Shown here in pieces: positions 7,214 to 14,384 of a DNA stretch of 39,541 nucleotides. The stretch's first letter is position 1; every line of letters begins with the position of its first letter. Origin of the DNA: a virus. The translations under genes and the position numbers were made by a program. Where the stretch lies: IMG/VR virus record IMGVR_UViG_3300032516_000070, positions 1 through 39,541 of that record. One strand, written 5' to 3'. The notes beneath the pieces were generated by a model. That model worked only from the letters and a program-made list of their open reading frames with translations. It searched no databases and was not told the origin of the DNA.

Positions 7214-8472
7214 TGGTCTAGCTTTTGCGGATATAATACTCCCTCCATTTCTGCTACGAGGTCCACACCATTTCCGGAACCTCTATCTCTCATTGAATAT
7301 CGATTATAGCGTTGAACGTCACAGAGATGGTCCCGTATCTTGACGGGTTCGTCCAATACTCTTACTTCGCCCTGAAATTTGATTTCCTTATATTTGTATG
7401 AACGCGTCTCGGCGATTCCGTTTATGGATTCGGGAGTCCAGTAGAACTTCCGGCTCTTACAGTAGTCGATGCCGTCTTTAACTGAATTATCTGCGGGTGT
7501 CGCCGCGTAGCCTTCTCTTTGGATTTCCACAATCCGGTTCTTCTCCGCCGGGTCACAGAAAATAGGGATGCTCTTCGAGATATTGTTCGAGTTCAAGAAC
7601 GCTATCAAATCCTGATTGGTCATTCCTGTTTGATATAATATCTCATGAAGATAGTCCTCTTTTTCGTATCTCCAATAAGCAGCCATAGCTGTTTGATTAT
7701 TCATTCCGAAGTCGATTGAATAAGAGTGAGGTGGAGATTCCTTGATGGAGGCGGGCCACGCACTTCTCTCCATGATGCCCCAATTGGAATAGATTAATCC
7801 TTTTAGGACGCCGGGAAGACCCAATGTATAAACGCGATAGAAGTTCTCATCCTCTTTTTCGTAGCCTTCGAGTTCCCGAATATATTCGAGAGGGAGGTGG
7901 GTTAGATTGTCCTTGTACGTGCTATGCATTATTGCGGCGTCGGGATTGTCTCCCTGGACGAATTTGCGTATCGTCCAATGGAACTGGTCGATTGGATTGA
8001 AACTCATGTAGACCTGATTCAGAACGGGGCCTTTATGACGGGTGACGTTTCGTATTGTCCTGAATTCGGCTTCCGTGATTTCCGTTGTCTCTTCGACCCA
8101 GGAAACGTCCGATTCGAAGCTCTTGAACTTTTCGGCTTCGTCCATGCTGATGAAAAATATCTTGGACTTCCCTATTGTAATCGTATGGTCTACTTGGTTC
8201 TCTATGTGTGATATTTCGAGTTCCTTGATTATGCTGAGGATAAGAGGCAAGCACGTTCGTTTCAGTTCCGGCATCGTCTTGCGGACTACCAGGATGATGA
8301 TGCCGGCACTGGAATATTTCAGCGCTAGTGTTACTATTCGCTGGGCCGTTGAGTGCGACTTCCCCGACCCGGACCCACCGTAACAGACCGGGAAGCGTTT
8401 GGTTGCCGCTTCGCCCCATAGGAATGGCCGGAACCTCGGCCTTACCCTGATGCGGCCGGCGGCTTCAGGCAT
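7207..8472 (-). CDS. terL: Terminase large subunit
   Basis: 421 residues. Walker A G-G-S-G-S-G-K-S at residues 32-39, a Walker-B-like segment D-V-S-W-V-E-E-T-T near 125-135, and a C-terminal RNase-H-like nuclease domain beginning S-I-D-F-G-M-N-N with a later F-C-D-P-A-E-K. This is the ATP-driven DNA packaging motor and headful or end-cleaving nuclease, closest in layout to the PBSX/T4-like TerL proteins. The start overlaps the small terminase stop by eight bases. Confidence 0.95.
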   Translation of the reverse strand: MPEAAGRIRVRPRFRPFLWGEAATKRFPVCYGGSGSGKSHSTAQRIVTLALKYSSAGIIILVVRKTMPELKRTCLPLILSIIKELEISHIENQVDHTITIGKSKIFFISMDEAEKFKSFESDVSWVEETTEITEAEFRTIRNVTRHKGPVLNQVYMSFNPIDQFHWTIRKFVQGDNPDAAIMHSTYKDNLTHLPLEYIRELEGYEKEDENFYRVYTLGLPGVLKGLIYSNWGIMERSAWPASIKESPPHSYSIDFGMNNQTAMAAYWRYEKEDYLHEILYQTGMTNQDLIAFLNSNNISKSIPIFCDPAEKNRIVEIQREGYAATPADNSVKDGIDYCKSRKFYWTPESINGIAETRSYKYKEIKFQGEVRVLDEPVKIRDHLCDVQRYNRYSMRDRGSGNGVDLVAEMEGVLYPQKLDQW

Positions 8473-8911
8473 CGTCCTCCACGATTATCCTTCGTTCCTC
8501 GCGCAACGAGCAACATTGACACGCTTCCATGGTCCCGGGCTCGGACCCGGCGCCGCCCAGGTGCGCGGCGATGACCTGGGCGCGGTCCATGCCGTCCAAT
8601 GCTTTGAGTGCCGCGGTGATGACGAACGCTTTCTCTTTCGGTGAGAGCTTGCCGTTGAGTAACTTGTCGAGCTCGTCGATGTATCTGCGCCTGTCCATGT
8701 TGGTATCGTTTGATAGTTTCTCTAGTTTGATTGCAGTTTCCTTCTTCTGTATAGCTATGATAGGAGCCCCAAGTTTCAGAAGTTTCTTTCGGAGGAGATA
8801 GATGTTCCCCTCACTACAACCGTATGCTCCGGCCAATTCCTTTGCTGTCTTGTTGTCTGTTAATATAGCCACTCTGAGCTCTTGGAATCTTTCTTTTGAG
8901 AGGCGTGGCAT
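8465..8911 (-). CDS. terS: Terminase small subunit
   Basis: 148 residues. A helix-turn-helix lies at about residues 18-46 (TAKELAGAYGCSEGNIYLLR), followed by a Lys-rich helical region and an oligomerisation-like helix. It would recognise viral DNA and load TerL. This is the first gene of the late unit. The ATG has no ribosome site (TTAGATTATCA before it), and a TATA box lies about 25-32 bases upstream, so the mRNA is probably leaderless. A C-x-C pair near the C terminus is unusual but probably incidental. Confidence 0.85.
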   Translation of the reverse strand: MPRLSKERFQELRVAILTDNKTAKELAGAYGCSEGNIYLLRKKLLKLGAPIIAIQKKETAIKLEKLSNDTNMDRRRYIDELDKLLNGKLSPKEKAFVITAALKALDGMDRAQVIAAHLGGAGSEPGTMEACQCCSLREERRIIVEDDA

Positions 8912-8934
8912 TGATAATCTAAATTGGATGTTGA

Positions 8935-8950
8935 GTATTTATATTTTTTT
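8935..8950 (-). promoter_or_regulatory. TATA-box promoter of the late unit
   Basis: Minus-strand AAAAAAATATAAATAC sits so that transcription would start at about 8911-8916, right at the terS start codon. The upstream flank contains T-T-T-A-A-A and a 12-base word (CACGAACAGCCA, 8979-8968) also present upstream of the promoter near 18620. The 75-base gap 8912-8986 otherwise holds nothing. Confidence 0.65.
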
Positions 8951-8986
8951 AAAGAGATGGAGGAGGTTGGCTGTTCGTGCAATTGG

Positions 8987-9205
8987 TTATGTCTCGAATC
9001 TGTAACCGCATTCTGGAATGTCCTGGATGTCGGATGGATGGATTGGATATTGCCGGCAGAATGATGGCCTCTTATTGTAGATCGAACAGAGAGATTTCTC
9101 GCCCTCTTTTATTAGGTAGCGACAGATTATCGAGCTCTGGAAACCTGTCAGTCCCGCCATCGTGCAGCATTTCCCGCAGTTGTTGCATTGACCTGTTCGC
9201 TTCAT
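8987..9205 (-). CDS. Short CxxCxxCC (YkgJ-like) protein
   Basis: 72 residues with G-Q-C-N-N-C-G-K-C-C at the N terminus and L-C-S-I-Y-x3-R-P-S-F-C-R-Q-Y-P-I-H-P towards the C terminus. This is the minimal pattern of the YkgJ-type metal-chelating domain (PF03692). It is the last gene before the late promoter. It resembles the domain in the 178-residue protein at 2281-2817 but lacks that protein's C-terminal half. Role unknown. Confidence 0.8.
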   Translation of the reverse strand: MKRTGQCNNCGKCCTMAGLTGFQSSIICRYLIKEGEKSLCSIYNKRPSFCRQYPIHPSDIQDIPECGYRFET

Positions 9206-9206
9206 T

Positions 9207-9329
9207 TCATGATTCCTCTTTCACATCGGGAACGATTGTATGACACGCGGGACACCGCGAGAGATTGCCCGCGAATGCCGTTCTGCAGTCTTGCCTGATG
9301 CAATGCTTGATGTCTTTTGCTGTTGACAT
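9207..9329 (-). CDS. 40-residue zinc-knuckle protein
   Basis: Begins MSTAKDIKHCIRQDC after an AAGGAGATAA ribosome site. Four cysteines (10, 15, 26, 29) form C-x4-C and C-x2-C pairs, and His30 follows the last. The stop is one base before the start of the CxxCxxCC gene. Too short for standard gene calling, but the strong ribosome site and spacing support expression. Function unknown. Confidence 0.7.
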   Translation of the reverse strand: MSTAKDIKHCIRQDCRTAFAGNLSRCPACHTIVPDVKEES

Positions 9330-9345
9330 TTATCTCCTTATTACG

Positions 9346-9373
9346 GGAGGGCGGATGACCGACGCCGCCCTCC
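9346..9373 (-). terminator. Intercistronic hairpin
   Basis: A perfect 9-bp inverted repeat (GGAGGGCGG / CCGCCCTCC) with a 10-base loop fills most of the gap between the 120-residue gene and the 40-residue zinc gene. No T-run follows, so it is more likely a pause, processing or mRNA-stability element than a full terminator. Confidence 0.5.
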
Positions 9374-9381
9374 GAAGCGCC

Positions 9382-9744
9382 TCATGATTTGTGTTCCTTG
9401 TCGTATGCTTCTTTCCACTCTTTCTTTTTCTGTCTTACTAGTTCTAGTGCCCTGTTGCACATTTCCTCCATCTTCTCGTGCTCTTGGAGGAGAGGGTTGA
9501 TTCTGTCGCTGTAGAAGGCGTCCGTGATGCGCTTCAAGCGAATGTAGATGGCTCGCGCCTCTTCGACGGCTTCTTTTGTTCCGTGTTCCGCTCTCAGTTT
9601 CATGGCGCCTGCCGGGTGCTTCATCGCCGTTTTCACCGGGCCGCGCTTGTCGTCGAGGCACTCCGCGCACTTCCGCCCCGGCGTCGGGCACTCGATTGCA
9701 TGGACGCCGGTCGTGTTGTACCGGGCTATGTGTGGGCAGTCCAT
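9382..9744 (-). CDS. Cys-containing coiled-coil protein
   Basis: 120 residues starting MDCPHIARYNTTGVHA. The N-terminal 35 residues hold C3, C20, C28 and C31 (E-C-P-T-P-G-R-K-C-A-E-C), a possible zinc site. Residues about 50-118 are a charged alpha-helical region ending KKKEWKEAYDKEHKS. The ATG overlaps the upstream stop (TGATG), which fixes the start. Family unknown. Confidence 0.7.
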   Translation of the reverse strand: MDCPHIARYNTTGVHAIECPTPGRKCAECLDDKRGPVKTAMKHPAGAMKLRAEHGTKEAVEEARAIYIRLKRITDAFYSDRINPLLQEHEKMEEMCNRALELVRQKKKEWKEAYDKEHKS

Positions 9745-9938
9745 CAGTATCCCTCCGATGCGCTGTGCTCCCTGGCCGCGTCGTGCCTCCGCTCCGCGTC
9801 CTGTCTCCGTTCCCGTTCGGCCTCTCCGTGTTCCGCTTCTTTGTCCGGCGCGTGATAGATCGCTCCCTTGTCGCACATCGAACAGTCGCTGCTCGTTGCT
9901 TTCCTCCCGCTCACCGGGCAACCCTTGCATGTAGCCAT
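9744..9938 (-). CDS. Small zinc-knuckle protein
   Basis: 64 residues, MATCKGCPVSGRKATSS at the start. Two CxxC pairs (C-K-G-C and C-S-M-C about 11 residues apart) are followed by a very charged helical tail rich in Glu, Arg, Asp and His. The start overlaps the upstream stop (TAATG) and its own stop overlaps the next ATG, so it is coupled on both sides. Function unknown. Confidence 0.7.
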   Translation of the reverse strand: MATCKGCPVSGRKATSSDCSMCDKGAIYHAPDKEAEHGEAERERRQDAERRHDAAREHSASEGY

Positions 9939-10195
9939 TAGTATCCCATCCCTGTTATCCATTTCCTAGTATCGTTTATTGCTCGTTCTAGTTCGATTCC
10001 GTGTCCGGTGCACAGATAGAGGCGGCCATGGAGAGGGAGGCGGCAAACGGGGCATAGTTCGTGCTCCAGATTGCGCCAGTCAACGTCCCGAGCCAGTGAG
10101 CCCCCGGGCGTGAACACGGTCGCGCAGGTTCCGCACAGGACCGCTTCCAGTTCTTGGAGCTCAAGGTTGGCTCCGGAATCGTTCGTGGGCTTCAA
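9938..10195 (-). CDS. Zinc-ribbon protein
   Basis: 85 residues. V-L-C-G-T-C at about residues 19-24 and L-C-P-V-C at 47-51 form a treble-clef-like or ribbon site; one more Cys-Thr-Gly-His follows. The start is TTG two bases after the preceding gene, within GGGAGGCGTAG that can act as ribosome site. The pattern is like C4 zinc ribbons of transcription or nuclease accessory proteins, but I cannot name a family. Confidence 0.7.
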   Translation of the reverse strand: MKPTNDSGANLELQELEAVLCGTCATVFTPGGSLARDVDWRNLEHELCPVCRLPLHGRLYLCTGHGIELERAINDTRKWITGMGY

Positions 10196-10196
10196 A

Positions 10197-10400
10197 CTAC
10201 GCCTCCCTGAGCAATCTGATTGCGTCTTCCAGGTCTACGGACGCCGAAATAGCATGCGCCTCTGCGAGCCTGTAATTGCCCTTGGACGCTGTCCTGTAGG
10301 CTAGTGATAGGTTATCATGGGCCTTCTGGAGCTTGGATACTATGTTCTTTTTCACGATCCTCACCTGATGGTCGGTGGAGGGGATGACCCTCCGAGCCAC
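10197..10400 (-). CDS. Small alpha-helical protein
   Basis: 67 residues, GTG start, MARRVIPSTDHQVRIVKKN. Almost entirely helical (KNIVSKLQKAHDNLSLAYRTA, then EAHAISASVDLEDAIRLL), resembling a small two-helix hairpin. It is one of the few genes in this block without cysteines. Family unknown. It follows the 44-residue CxxC gene by eleven bases. Confidence 0.65.
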   Translation of the reverse strand: MARRVIPSTDHQVRIVKKNIVSKLQKAHDNLSLAYRTASKGNYRLAEAHAISASVDLEDAIRLLREA

Positions 10401-10411
10401 TGGGCGCCGGC

Positions 10412-10546
10412 CTACTTCCCCAACAGACTGCCCCAGACCATTGCCGTCCCGGTATCAGGTACGACGTCCTCATGTTCATGCATCATCGGGAAGTTCAGAT
10501 TATCGCTTGCAGATCTCTTACCACATGTTTTACATATCCATCCCAT
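10412..10546 (-). CDS. 44-residue CxxC protein
   Basis: Begins MGWICKTCGKRSASDN. A single CxxC knuckle at residues 5-8 is followed by His and acidic residues, perhaps half of a zinc site or a dimer-forming knuckle. It is the first open frame downstream of the TATA box near 10646. The ribosome site is weak (GTGAGGCGACTGAT). Moderately supported because of its position and cysteine pattern shared with neighbours. Confidence 0.55.
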   Translation of the reverse strand: MGWICKTCGKRSASDNLNFPMMHEHEDVVPDTGTAMVWGSLLGK

Positions 10547-10617
10547 ATCAGTCGCCTCACCTGTTATTCGACTCCTGGGACTATTAATTCTCCGTCAGTA
10601 GTTACCTTACATTTTTG

Positions 10618-10633
10618 AAATCTATATAGATTT
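10618..10633 (-). promoter_or_regulatory. Palindromic operator candidate
   Basis: Perfect 16-bp palindrome AAATCTATATAGATTT. It lies about 25 bases downstream of the TATA box at 10641-10653, thus across the expected transcription start, where a dimeric repressor would block initiation. Confidence 0.5.
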
Positions 10634-10640
10634 GAGGGAG

Positions 10641-10653
10641 GGTATATATACTA
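10641..10653 (-). promoter_or_regulatory. TATA-box promoter within end of HNH gene
   Basis: Minus-strand TTAGTATATATAC, an archaeal-type TATA box. It lies at and just beyond the 3' end of the HNH gene and would drive the genes from 10546 to 8987. The stretch 10547-10650 has no other gene. Confidence 0.55.
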
Positions 10654-10995
10654 AGGTCCCGGAGGTAGTCCGTGCTTGGACTTCTCCACGCCGCAGTATT
10701 CACACTCGGTCGTGCCCATCGAGGTCCGGACCCAACGCGGCAACCCGCAGAAACCTATATCCATACCGTAGAGGAGGAGGAGCTTACGTCGTATGGCCCA
10801 TTTCCGCCGGCCGGTCGAATGGTGCAATTCCTGATGGCATTTTCGGCAGAGGACTATGAGCAGGTCGGGTATCTCCGTCTCGTACGCGTCACCGATGATG
10901 TCCCGGATGTGATGCACATCGAGGCGGCGCACGGAGTCGCAGAGCCGGCACTTGCCGTCGCGGGCGAGTATTTCCTTTCTGAGTTTTTCGTTCAT
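10651..10995 (-). CDS. HNH endonuclease
   Basis: 114 residues from ATG 10995, which has AGGTGG upstream. Zinc cysteines C16 and C19 (K-C-R-L-C), the nuclease D-V-H-H-I at 26-30, and C50, C53, H54, H58 (L-C-R-K-C-H-x3-H) form a complete HNH motif. A further E-C-E-Y-C-G near residue 100 is probably an extra knuckle. Small HNH proteins near the terminase genes of many tailed phages assist packaging cleavage. Here the terminase is 2 kb downstream, so either that role or a free-standing homing-type nuclease is possible. Confidence 0.85.
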   Translation of the reverse strand: MNEKLRKEILARDGKCRLCDSVRRLDVHHIRDIIGDAYETEIPDLLIVLCRKCHQELHHSTGRRKWAIRRKLLLLYGMDIGFCGLPRWVRTSMGTTECEYCGVEKSKHGLPPGP

Positions 10996-11002
10996 GGTCC
11001 AC

Positions 11003-11185
11003 CTATGATAATTGTTCCCACCCACATCTCTTACAGTAAGTATAGTGGATACCGCCATCTTTCAGAAGGGGGGAGTTATCGTGTCCTTCGGATAGGAATT
11101 GACCGCACTCGGGACACGGTTGGCCGGACCAGAGCATCTTATCTATCCTTGCTCGGACCTCTGCCATTGTATCGGGATACGACAT
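11003..11185 (-). CDS. Zinc-ribbon protein
   Basis: 60 residues starting MSYPDTMAEVRARIDKML. P-C-P-E-C-G in the middle and Y-C-K-R-C-G-W at the C terminus form a classic zinc ribbon. The AAGGAGG site eight bases before this ATG selects it over an ATG eight codons upstream that overlaps the methyltransferase end. It lies between the methyltransferase and the HNH nuclease. Function unknown. Confidence 0.75.
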   Translation of the reverse strand: MSYPDTMAEVRARIDKMLWSGQPCPECGQFLSEGHDNSPLLKDGGIHYTYCKRCGWEQLS

Positions 11186-11201
11186 CTTGATAGCCTCCTT
11201 T

Positions 11202-11885
11202 TCAGACATCTACTCCGAACCCCTCTATGTTCGGTACATTCGCCATATATCGTTTCCTTATTATTGCCTCATAATTGGGGTTTATCTCAAACCCCAATAC
11301 CATTCTGTTGGTTTTACGACCAGCGATGAGGGTTGTACCAGAACCGAGGAAGGGGTCGAGAATGATGGCATCGGTTGTGCTAAACCTTTCCAATATCCAC
11401 TCGAACAGCGCAATCGGCTTCTGAGTTGGGTGCACCCTATCCTCCTTTTTCCGCATGTTCTCCTGTAGCATTCCCGCCCACCTATATTTGAAACGTCGAA
11501 CGGCACGTCGCTCCGAGCCCCATGCGAGTTCACAATCCGCAAAATCGTTCTCGAAATTATCCTTGTCCCACACTATCCAGAACGATGATGGGGGGAGATA
11601 GTCGGTATAATAATTACCACCGAATATAATCTGATTCTTGCTTATGCGAAACATCTCTTTAAAAACCTCGCCGCTTATACGCGTCTTATCCCAATCATAA
11701 TGCCCAAAGTCGGTACACTTTGCGAGTTTTTCCCGCGATTGGTTCTTTTCGTTTGTTTCTCCTATCCCATACGGCGGGTCCGTCAATATCAAATCCACAC
11801 TCTTATCCGGTATCTTCTTCATGCCCTCTAAGCAGTCCCCAATTATGTAGGGCTTCTTTGACGGCCACCACGCTGGAATGTCCAT
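11202..11885 (-). CDS. DNA methyltransferase, beta class (N4-cytosine or N6-adenine)
   Basis: 227 residues. Catalytic D-P-P-Y at 36-39 precedes the SAM-binding D-P-F-L-G-S-G-T-T at 177-185, the motif order of beta-class amino-methyltransferases. H-P-T-Q-K-P at 152-157 is the usual signature before motif I. No restriction nuclease is paired with it, so it is an orphan enzyme. It could protect viral DNA from host restriction, or mark DNA for replication or packaging control. Target sequence and base cannot be told from the sequence. Confidence 0.92.
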   Translation of the reverse strand: MDIPAWWPSKKPYIIGDCLEGMKKIPDKSVDLILTDPPYGIGETNEKNQSREKLAKCTDFGHYDWDKTRISGEVFKEMFRISKNQIIFGGNYYTDYLPPSSFWIVWDKDNFENDFADCELAWGSERRAVRRFKYRWAGMLQENMRKKEDRVHPTQKPIALFEWILERFSTTDAIILDPFLGSGTTLIAGRKTNRMVLGFEINPNYEAIIRKRYMANVPNIEGFGVDV

Positions 11886-11895
11886 ATAGTCCCCT

Positions 11896-12060
11896 TTATG
11901 GAGCTATGCCCGGTTCATAATCCACATGCTTCTGTATCTCGGCCTTTGTCATCCCGAGGGCAAATAACATTTGCTCGATGTACCATTGCTTATGGTGTGC
12001 CCCATCGGTAATCAAGGCATCTTCCCCCAACCGCTTTGCCGCCCCTACGTCTATTGGCAT
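11896..12060 (-). CDS. Hypothetical 54-residue protein
   Basis: MPIDVGAAKRLGEDALITDG, preceded by GAGGGGATGGGAA. The rest is helical (HHKQWYIEQMLFALGMTKAE) and ends DYEPGIAP. The pattern G-A-H-H-K-Q-W-Y-I-E-Q is common among small phage proteins of unknown role. Stop and methyltransferase start are about ten bases apart. Confidence 0.7.
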   Translation of the reverse strand: MPIDVGAAKRLGEDALITDGAHHKQWYIEQMLFALGMTKAEIQKHVDYEPGIAP

Positions 12061-12074
12061 TTCCCATCCCCTCG

Positions 12075-12338
12075 CTAATCTGACTTATGTTCGCAAATGA
12101 ACTTGCCGCACTTTTTACAGGGCACAGCGGGCTCAAAGCTTTTCAGTTCGGCCTTTAATTTCATTATCATTTCTGACGCTTCCAATCGAATGCGCCCACA
12201 GGTATTATCCAAGCAATCGTGGTCCAGCTTATCCCCGCATTCCCCGCACCCGTCAAATAGGATTAGGTCTTTCATATTTACCTTCCGATGTGTCAGAGCG
12301 TCTAAATATTCTTCGCTGAGTTTTGGATGTTCGACCAT
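12075..12338 (-). CDS. Double CxxC zinc protein
   Basis: 87 residues from ATG 12338, beginning MVEHPKLSEEYLDALT. G-C-G-E-C-G in the first half is followed by D-C-L-D-N-T-C, then a helix. P-C-K-K-C-G-K-F-I-C-E-H lies at the C terminus: two separate zinc sites on either side of a helix. The longer upstream frame overlaps the preceding gene and was rejected. Function unknown. Confidence 0.7.
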   Translation of the reverse strand: MVEHPKLSEEYLDALTHRKVNMKDLILFDGCGECGDKLDHDCLDNTCGRIRLEASEMIMKLKAELKSFEPAVPCKKCGKFICEHKSD

Positions 12339-12345
12339 ATTCCCC

Positions 12346-12498
12346 TCAATTCTCCTTTTCGACCCGGCACACCAATCTACCATTCACGATGTCATGATTG
12401 AGGTACTCTACCCGCGCTCCTGGGGGGAGTCGTCTGGGGGGGATTACCGGCTCCCTGCTCCGTCCACATTTCTCACATCGATATGCTTTGGATTTCAT
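12346..12498 (-). CDS. 50-residue zinc-knuckle protein
   Basis: MKSKAYRCEKCGRSREP after GAGGGGAGGCGAGAAATC. A single C-E-K-C-G knuckle at residues 8-12 and one more Cys near the C terminus. Basic and beta-rich. The ATG after a strong ribosome site was chosen over a longer frame shadowing the previous gene. Confidence 0.65.
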   Translation of the reverse strand: MKSKAYRCEKCGRSREPVIPPRRLPPGARVEYLNHDIVNGRLVCRVEKEN

Positions 12499-12515
12499 GA
12501 TTTCTCGCCTCCCCT

Positions 12516-12740
12516 CTAAACGGCCCTCGACCTTTTGATGCATTCTGCGATATGCTTTAGCCGCTCGTCCAAGGTCATTGTCTCTCCGAGCGTCGTCTTG
12601 CACTCGGGGCAGAGAGGGACGTATTTAGTATCCTCTCCCACAGGCTCATAACATGGCGGGCCTGTGGGAGGTTGCCAGGTATAATGAGACTTGCATTCAT
12701 TCCGCATTTTGCATATAGTACATTCCCTCGCTTCGCCCAT
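12516..12740 (-). CDS. Zinc-binding small protein
   Basis: 74 residues, MGEARECTICKMRNECK. It has C-T-I-C-x4-C near the start, a single Cys in the middle and L-C-P-E-C about 28 residues later, enough for one or two zinc sites, then a helical tail containing H and C (HIAECIKRS). Preceded by AGAGGGGAAAAAT. Function unknown. Confidence 0.7.
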   Translation of the reverse strand: MGEARECTICKMRNECKSHYTWQPPTGPPCYEPVGEDTKYVPLCPECKTTLGETMTLDERLKHIAECIKRSRAV

Positions 12741-12751
12741 ATTTTTCCCCT

Positions 12752-12886
12752 CTAAACTGACTTCTTCTCATAGAAGTCTAAAGTCCTCTCTCTACAGCAC
12801 GAATCACATGGCGAACCGCGTCCGGGGAAATGTCCCTTGGACGTGTTCTCGCAACCCTTACATTTCAGTGGATTATCTCTCACCAT
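12752..12886 (-). CDS. 44-residue zinc-ribbon protein
   Basis: MVRDNPLKCKGCENTSKG with C9/C12 and then C27, C30, C31 (P-C-D-S-C-C). It matches the layout of minimal C4 ribbons. A GGAG lies about ten bases upstream. Eleven bases separate its stop from the next start. Confidence 0.65.
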   Translation of the reverse strand: MVRDNPLKCKGCENTSKGHFPGRGSPCDSCCRERTLDFYEKKSV

Positions 12887-12914
12887 CTACATCATCTCCG
12901 TTTGCTCGGTCTTA

Positions 12915-13400
12915 TCAGACATCGCTCTCCTTGACCATCTCGATTATCATCCCGGCGGCGTCTGCGAGTTTCTTCGATAGCTCGAAGTTATAGGCCGTCG
13001 GAGTCTTGCGATTGAATTTGTCGTCATCGAGGCATACGATTCTCTTTACCCCTGCCGCTATCAATTCAATCATGCAGTCCTTGCAGGGGAGCCCGCAGAA
13101 GGCATAGAGGGTGCTGCCATTCGTCTTTATGCCAGCTCGGGCGGCGGCGAGAAGGGGGCGGCGTTCGGCATGGACAGCGATGCATAGGTCCATCCGTTCC
13201 CCGCTTCCAGCGCCCACGGCCTTGCGCGGGCAACATCCGGACAGGGTAAGGCAACTCACATCCCCCGGGCCTCCGTTCCATCCTCGGATGATATGGTCAT
13301 CCCTCGTGACCAATAATACCCCGATGGGGTGAGAGAGACAGGTGGACATTCGAGATAGGGGCCTCGCCATCATCATGTAAGTTTTATCCGCTTCGTTCAT
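12915..13400 (-). CDS. dCMP/cytidine-type deaminase
   Basis: 161 residues. H-A-E at 77-79 and P-C-K-D-C at 105-109 are the zinc ligands and catalytic Glu of the cytidine/deoxycytidylate deaminase superfamily. N42 and the inserted Cys pair (near residues 50-57, S-G-C-C-P-R) match the second zinc site common in phage dCMP deaminases of the ComEB type. It would convert dCMP to dUMP, feeding dTMP synthesis in infected cells. GGGAGGATTTTGA precedes the ATG. Confidence 0.9.
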   Translation of the reverse strand: MNEADKTYMMMARPLSRMSTCLSHPIGVLLVTRDDHIIRGWNGGPGDVSCLTLSGCCPRKAVGAGSGERMDLCIAVHAERRPLLAAARAGIKTNGSTLYAFCGLPCKDCMIELIAAGVKRIVCLDDDKFNRKTPTAYNFELSKKLADAAGMIIEMVKESDV

Positions 13401-13438
13401 TCAAAATCCTCCCATCATCTTCTGTATGTCCGTCACGT

Positions 13439-13900
13439 CTATTCTGACGCTGAGGCGTTATCCTCTTCGTCCCCTTCATCATCATCCGGGTCCGGTGGGT
13501 GATGTTCGTTCCCAACCGTGGCCTCGTATTCTGCGCTCCCTGGTTGCGGTAGCTCCTGCTTGTTCTTCCCCCTGCAACCTGTAGTGCATCCGACGCAGCT
13601 ATTCGCCTTCTTCTTCCCCTTCTCCAGTGGGAATAACGTGCACGGTCCGAGTACGATAGGTGGCCTTCCAACGGCATCTGCGTATCCAGTAATGCTCGGG
13701 TCTACGGGGGGCATCTCGGCGGGGGGAGAGGTGGCAGGCGAGAATATACGTGGCGGTGGATATTCGATGACCCAACGGAGAGCATCTAAATATCCAGTGA
13801 GATATTGTTTTGGTTCGGGGCAATCCGTCCCTCTCAGTAGTTCCCTAATCGCTCCCTGTTTCCTCAATATTTCCTGTAACCACATTTCCATTTCATCCAT
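13439..13900 (-). CDS. Cys-cluster protein with acidic tail
   Basis: 153 residues from ATG 13900 (GAAGGTGA upstream; a TTG six codons earlier is possible). An N-terminal helical part (EMWLQEILRKQGAIRELL) precedes Y-L-T-G-Y-L-D-A-L-R-W. A Pro-rich linker follows, then C-V-G-C-T-T-G-C near residue 110, then a very acidic tail (DPDDDEGDEEDN). Family unknown. The acidic tail suggests binding to basic proteins or mimicry of nucleic acid, but that is speculation. Confidence 0.7.
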   Translation of the reverse strand: MDEMEMWLQEILRKQGAIRELLRGTDCPEPKQYLTGYLDALRWVIEYPPPRIFSPATSPPAEMPPVDPSITGYADAVGRPPIVLGPCTLFPLEKGKKKANSCVGCTTGCRGKNKQELPQPGSAEYEATVGNEHHPPDPDDDEGDEEDNASASE

Positions 13901-13930
13901 GTTATTCACCTTCACCAAAGATTCTGACGT

Positions 13931-14359
13931 TCACTCGCATCCTCCGGGGAAGGCGCACGCCTCGCCGGTGCTTGGAGCCATGAATCCTTTGCCCCCCCTA
14001 TCCTTTGCCGCCTTCTTCCCCGCTATTTGGCCCGGGAAAAGGGGTCGCCATTCGTCGTGTTCTTTCTCAGACATACGGATGTAAACCTCCCTAATAAGTG
14101 AGCCCATACGTACCCCCGGAGTGTTGCCCAGCGCGGGAAGTTCGATAAGCGATGCCGTTACCACCCCACAGAACATATAAGCGGTCTCTGAACCGAGGAC
14201 CATCTTTTGCATCTCGCAGAATGCGCGCTTCTCCTCCGGTATCGGTGAGCCGTCGTCGTTGCATAGCATAGTATAGGAGAAACCCGTTTCCCATTTCTGA
14301 CGGTTCATCCTCGCCTTCATCAAGCACTCAAACTCTTCCTTTGTCTTTGGCATTTCCAT
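13931..14359 (-). CDS. Paralogue A: MEMPKTKEEFEC family protein
   Basis: 142 residues. It shares its N terminus (MEMPKTKEEFEC) and C terminus (C-A-F-P-G-G-C-E) with the protein at 15377-15811; the middle is more diverged but keeps spaced blocks such as G-(F/L)-x-Y-x2-(S/D)-x-D-G-(S/T)-P and (C/M)-x-C-G. The two are therefore duplicated genes. The Cys at the extreme C terminus and C-G in the middle are conserved. A GTG/ATG three or two codons earlier could be the start. Family and function unknown. Confidence 0.75.
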   Translation of the reverse strand: MEMPKTKEEFECLMKARMNRQKWETGFSYTMLCNDDGSPIPEEKRAFCEMQKMVLGSETAYMFCGVVTASLIELPALGNTPGVRMGSLIREVYIRMSEKEHDEWRPLFPGQIAGKKAAKDRGGKGFMAPSTGEACAFPGGCE

Positions 14360-14384
14360 CGTCATCACCTACATACGTCCATTT

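Noticed and set aside
9360-9387. Short minus-strand frame of 14 codons (MRRFGGRRRSSALP) overlapping the upstream stop
   Set aside because: It consists almost wholly of the perfect hairpin at 9346-9373, so the sequence is explained by RNA structure.
12892-12924. Eleven-codon frame MSDKTEQTEMM overlapping the deaminase stop
   Set aside because: Too short and without a recognisable feature; at most a coupling leader for the 44-residue zinc protein.
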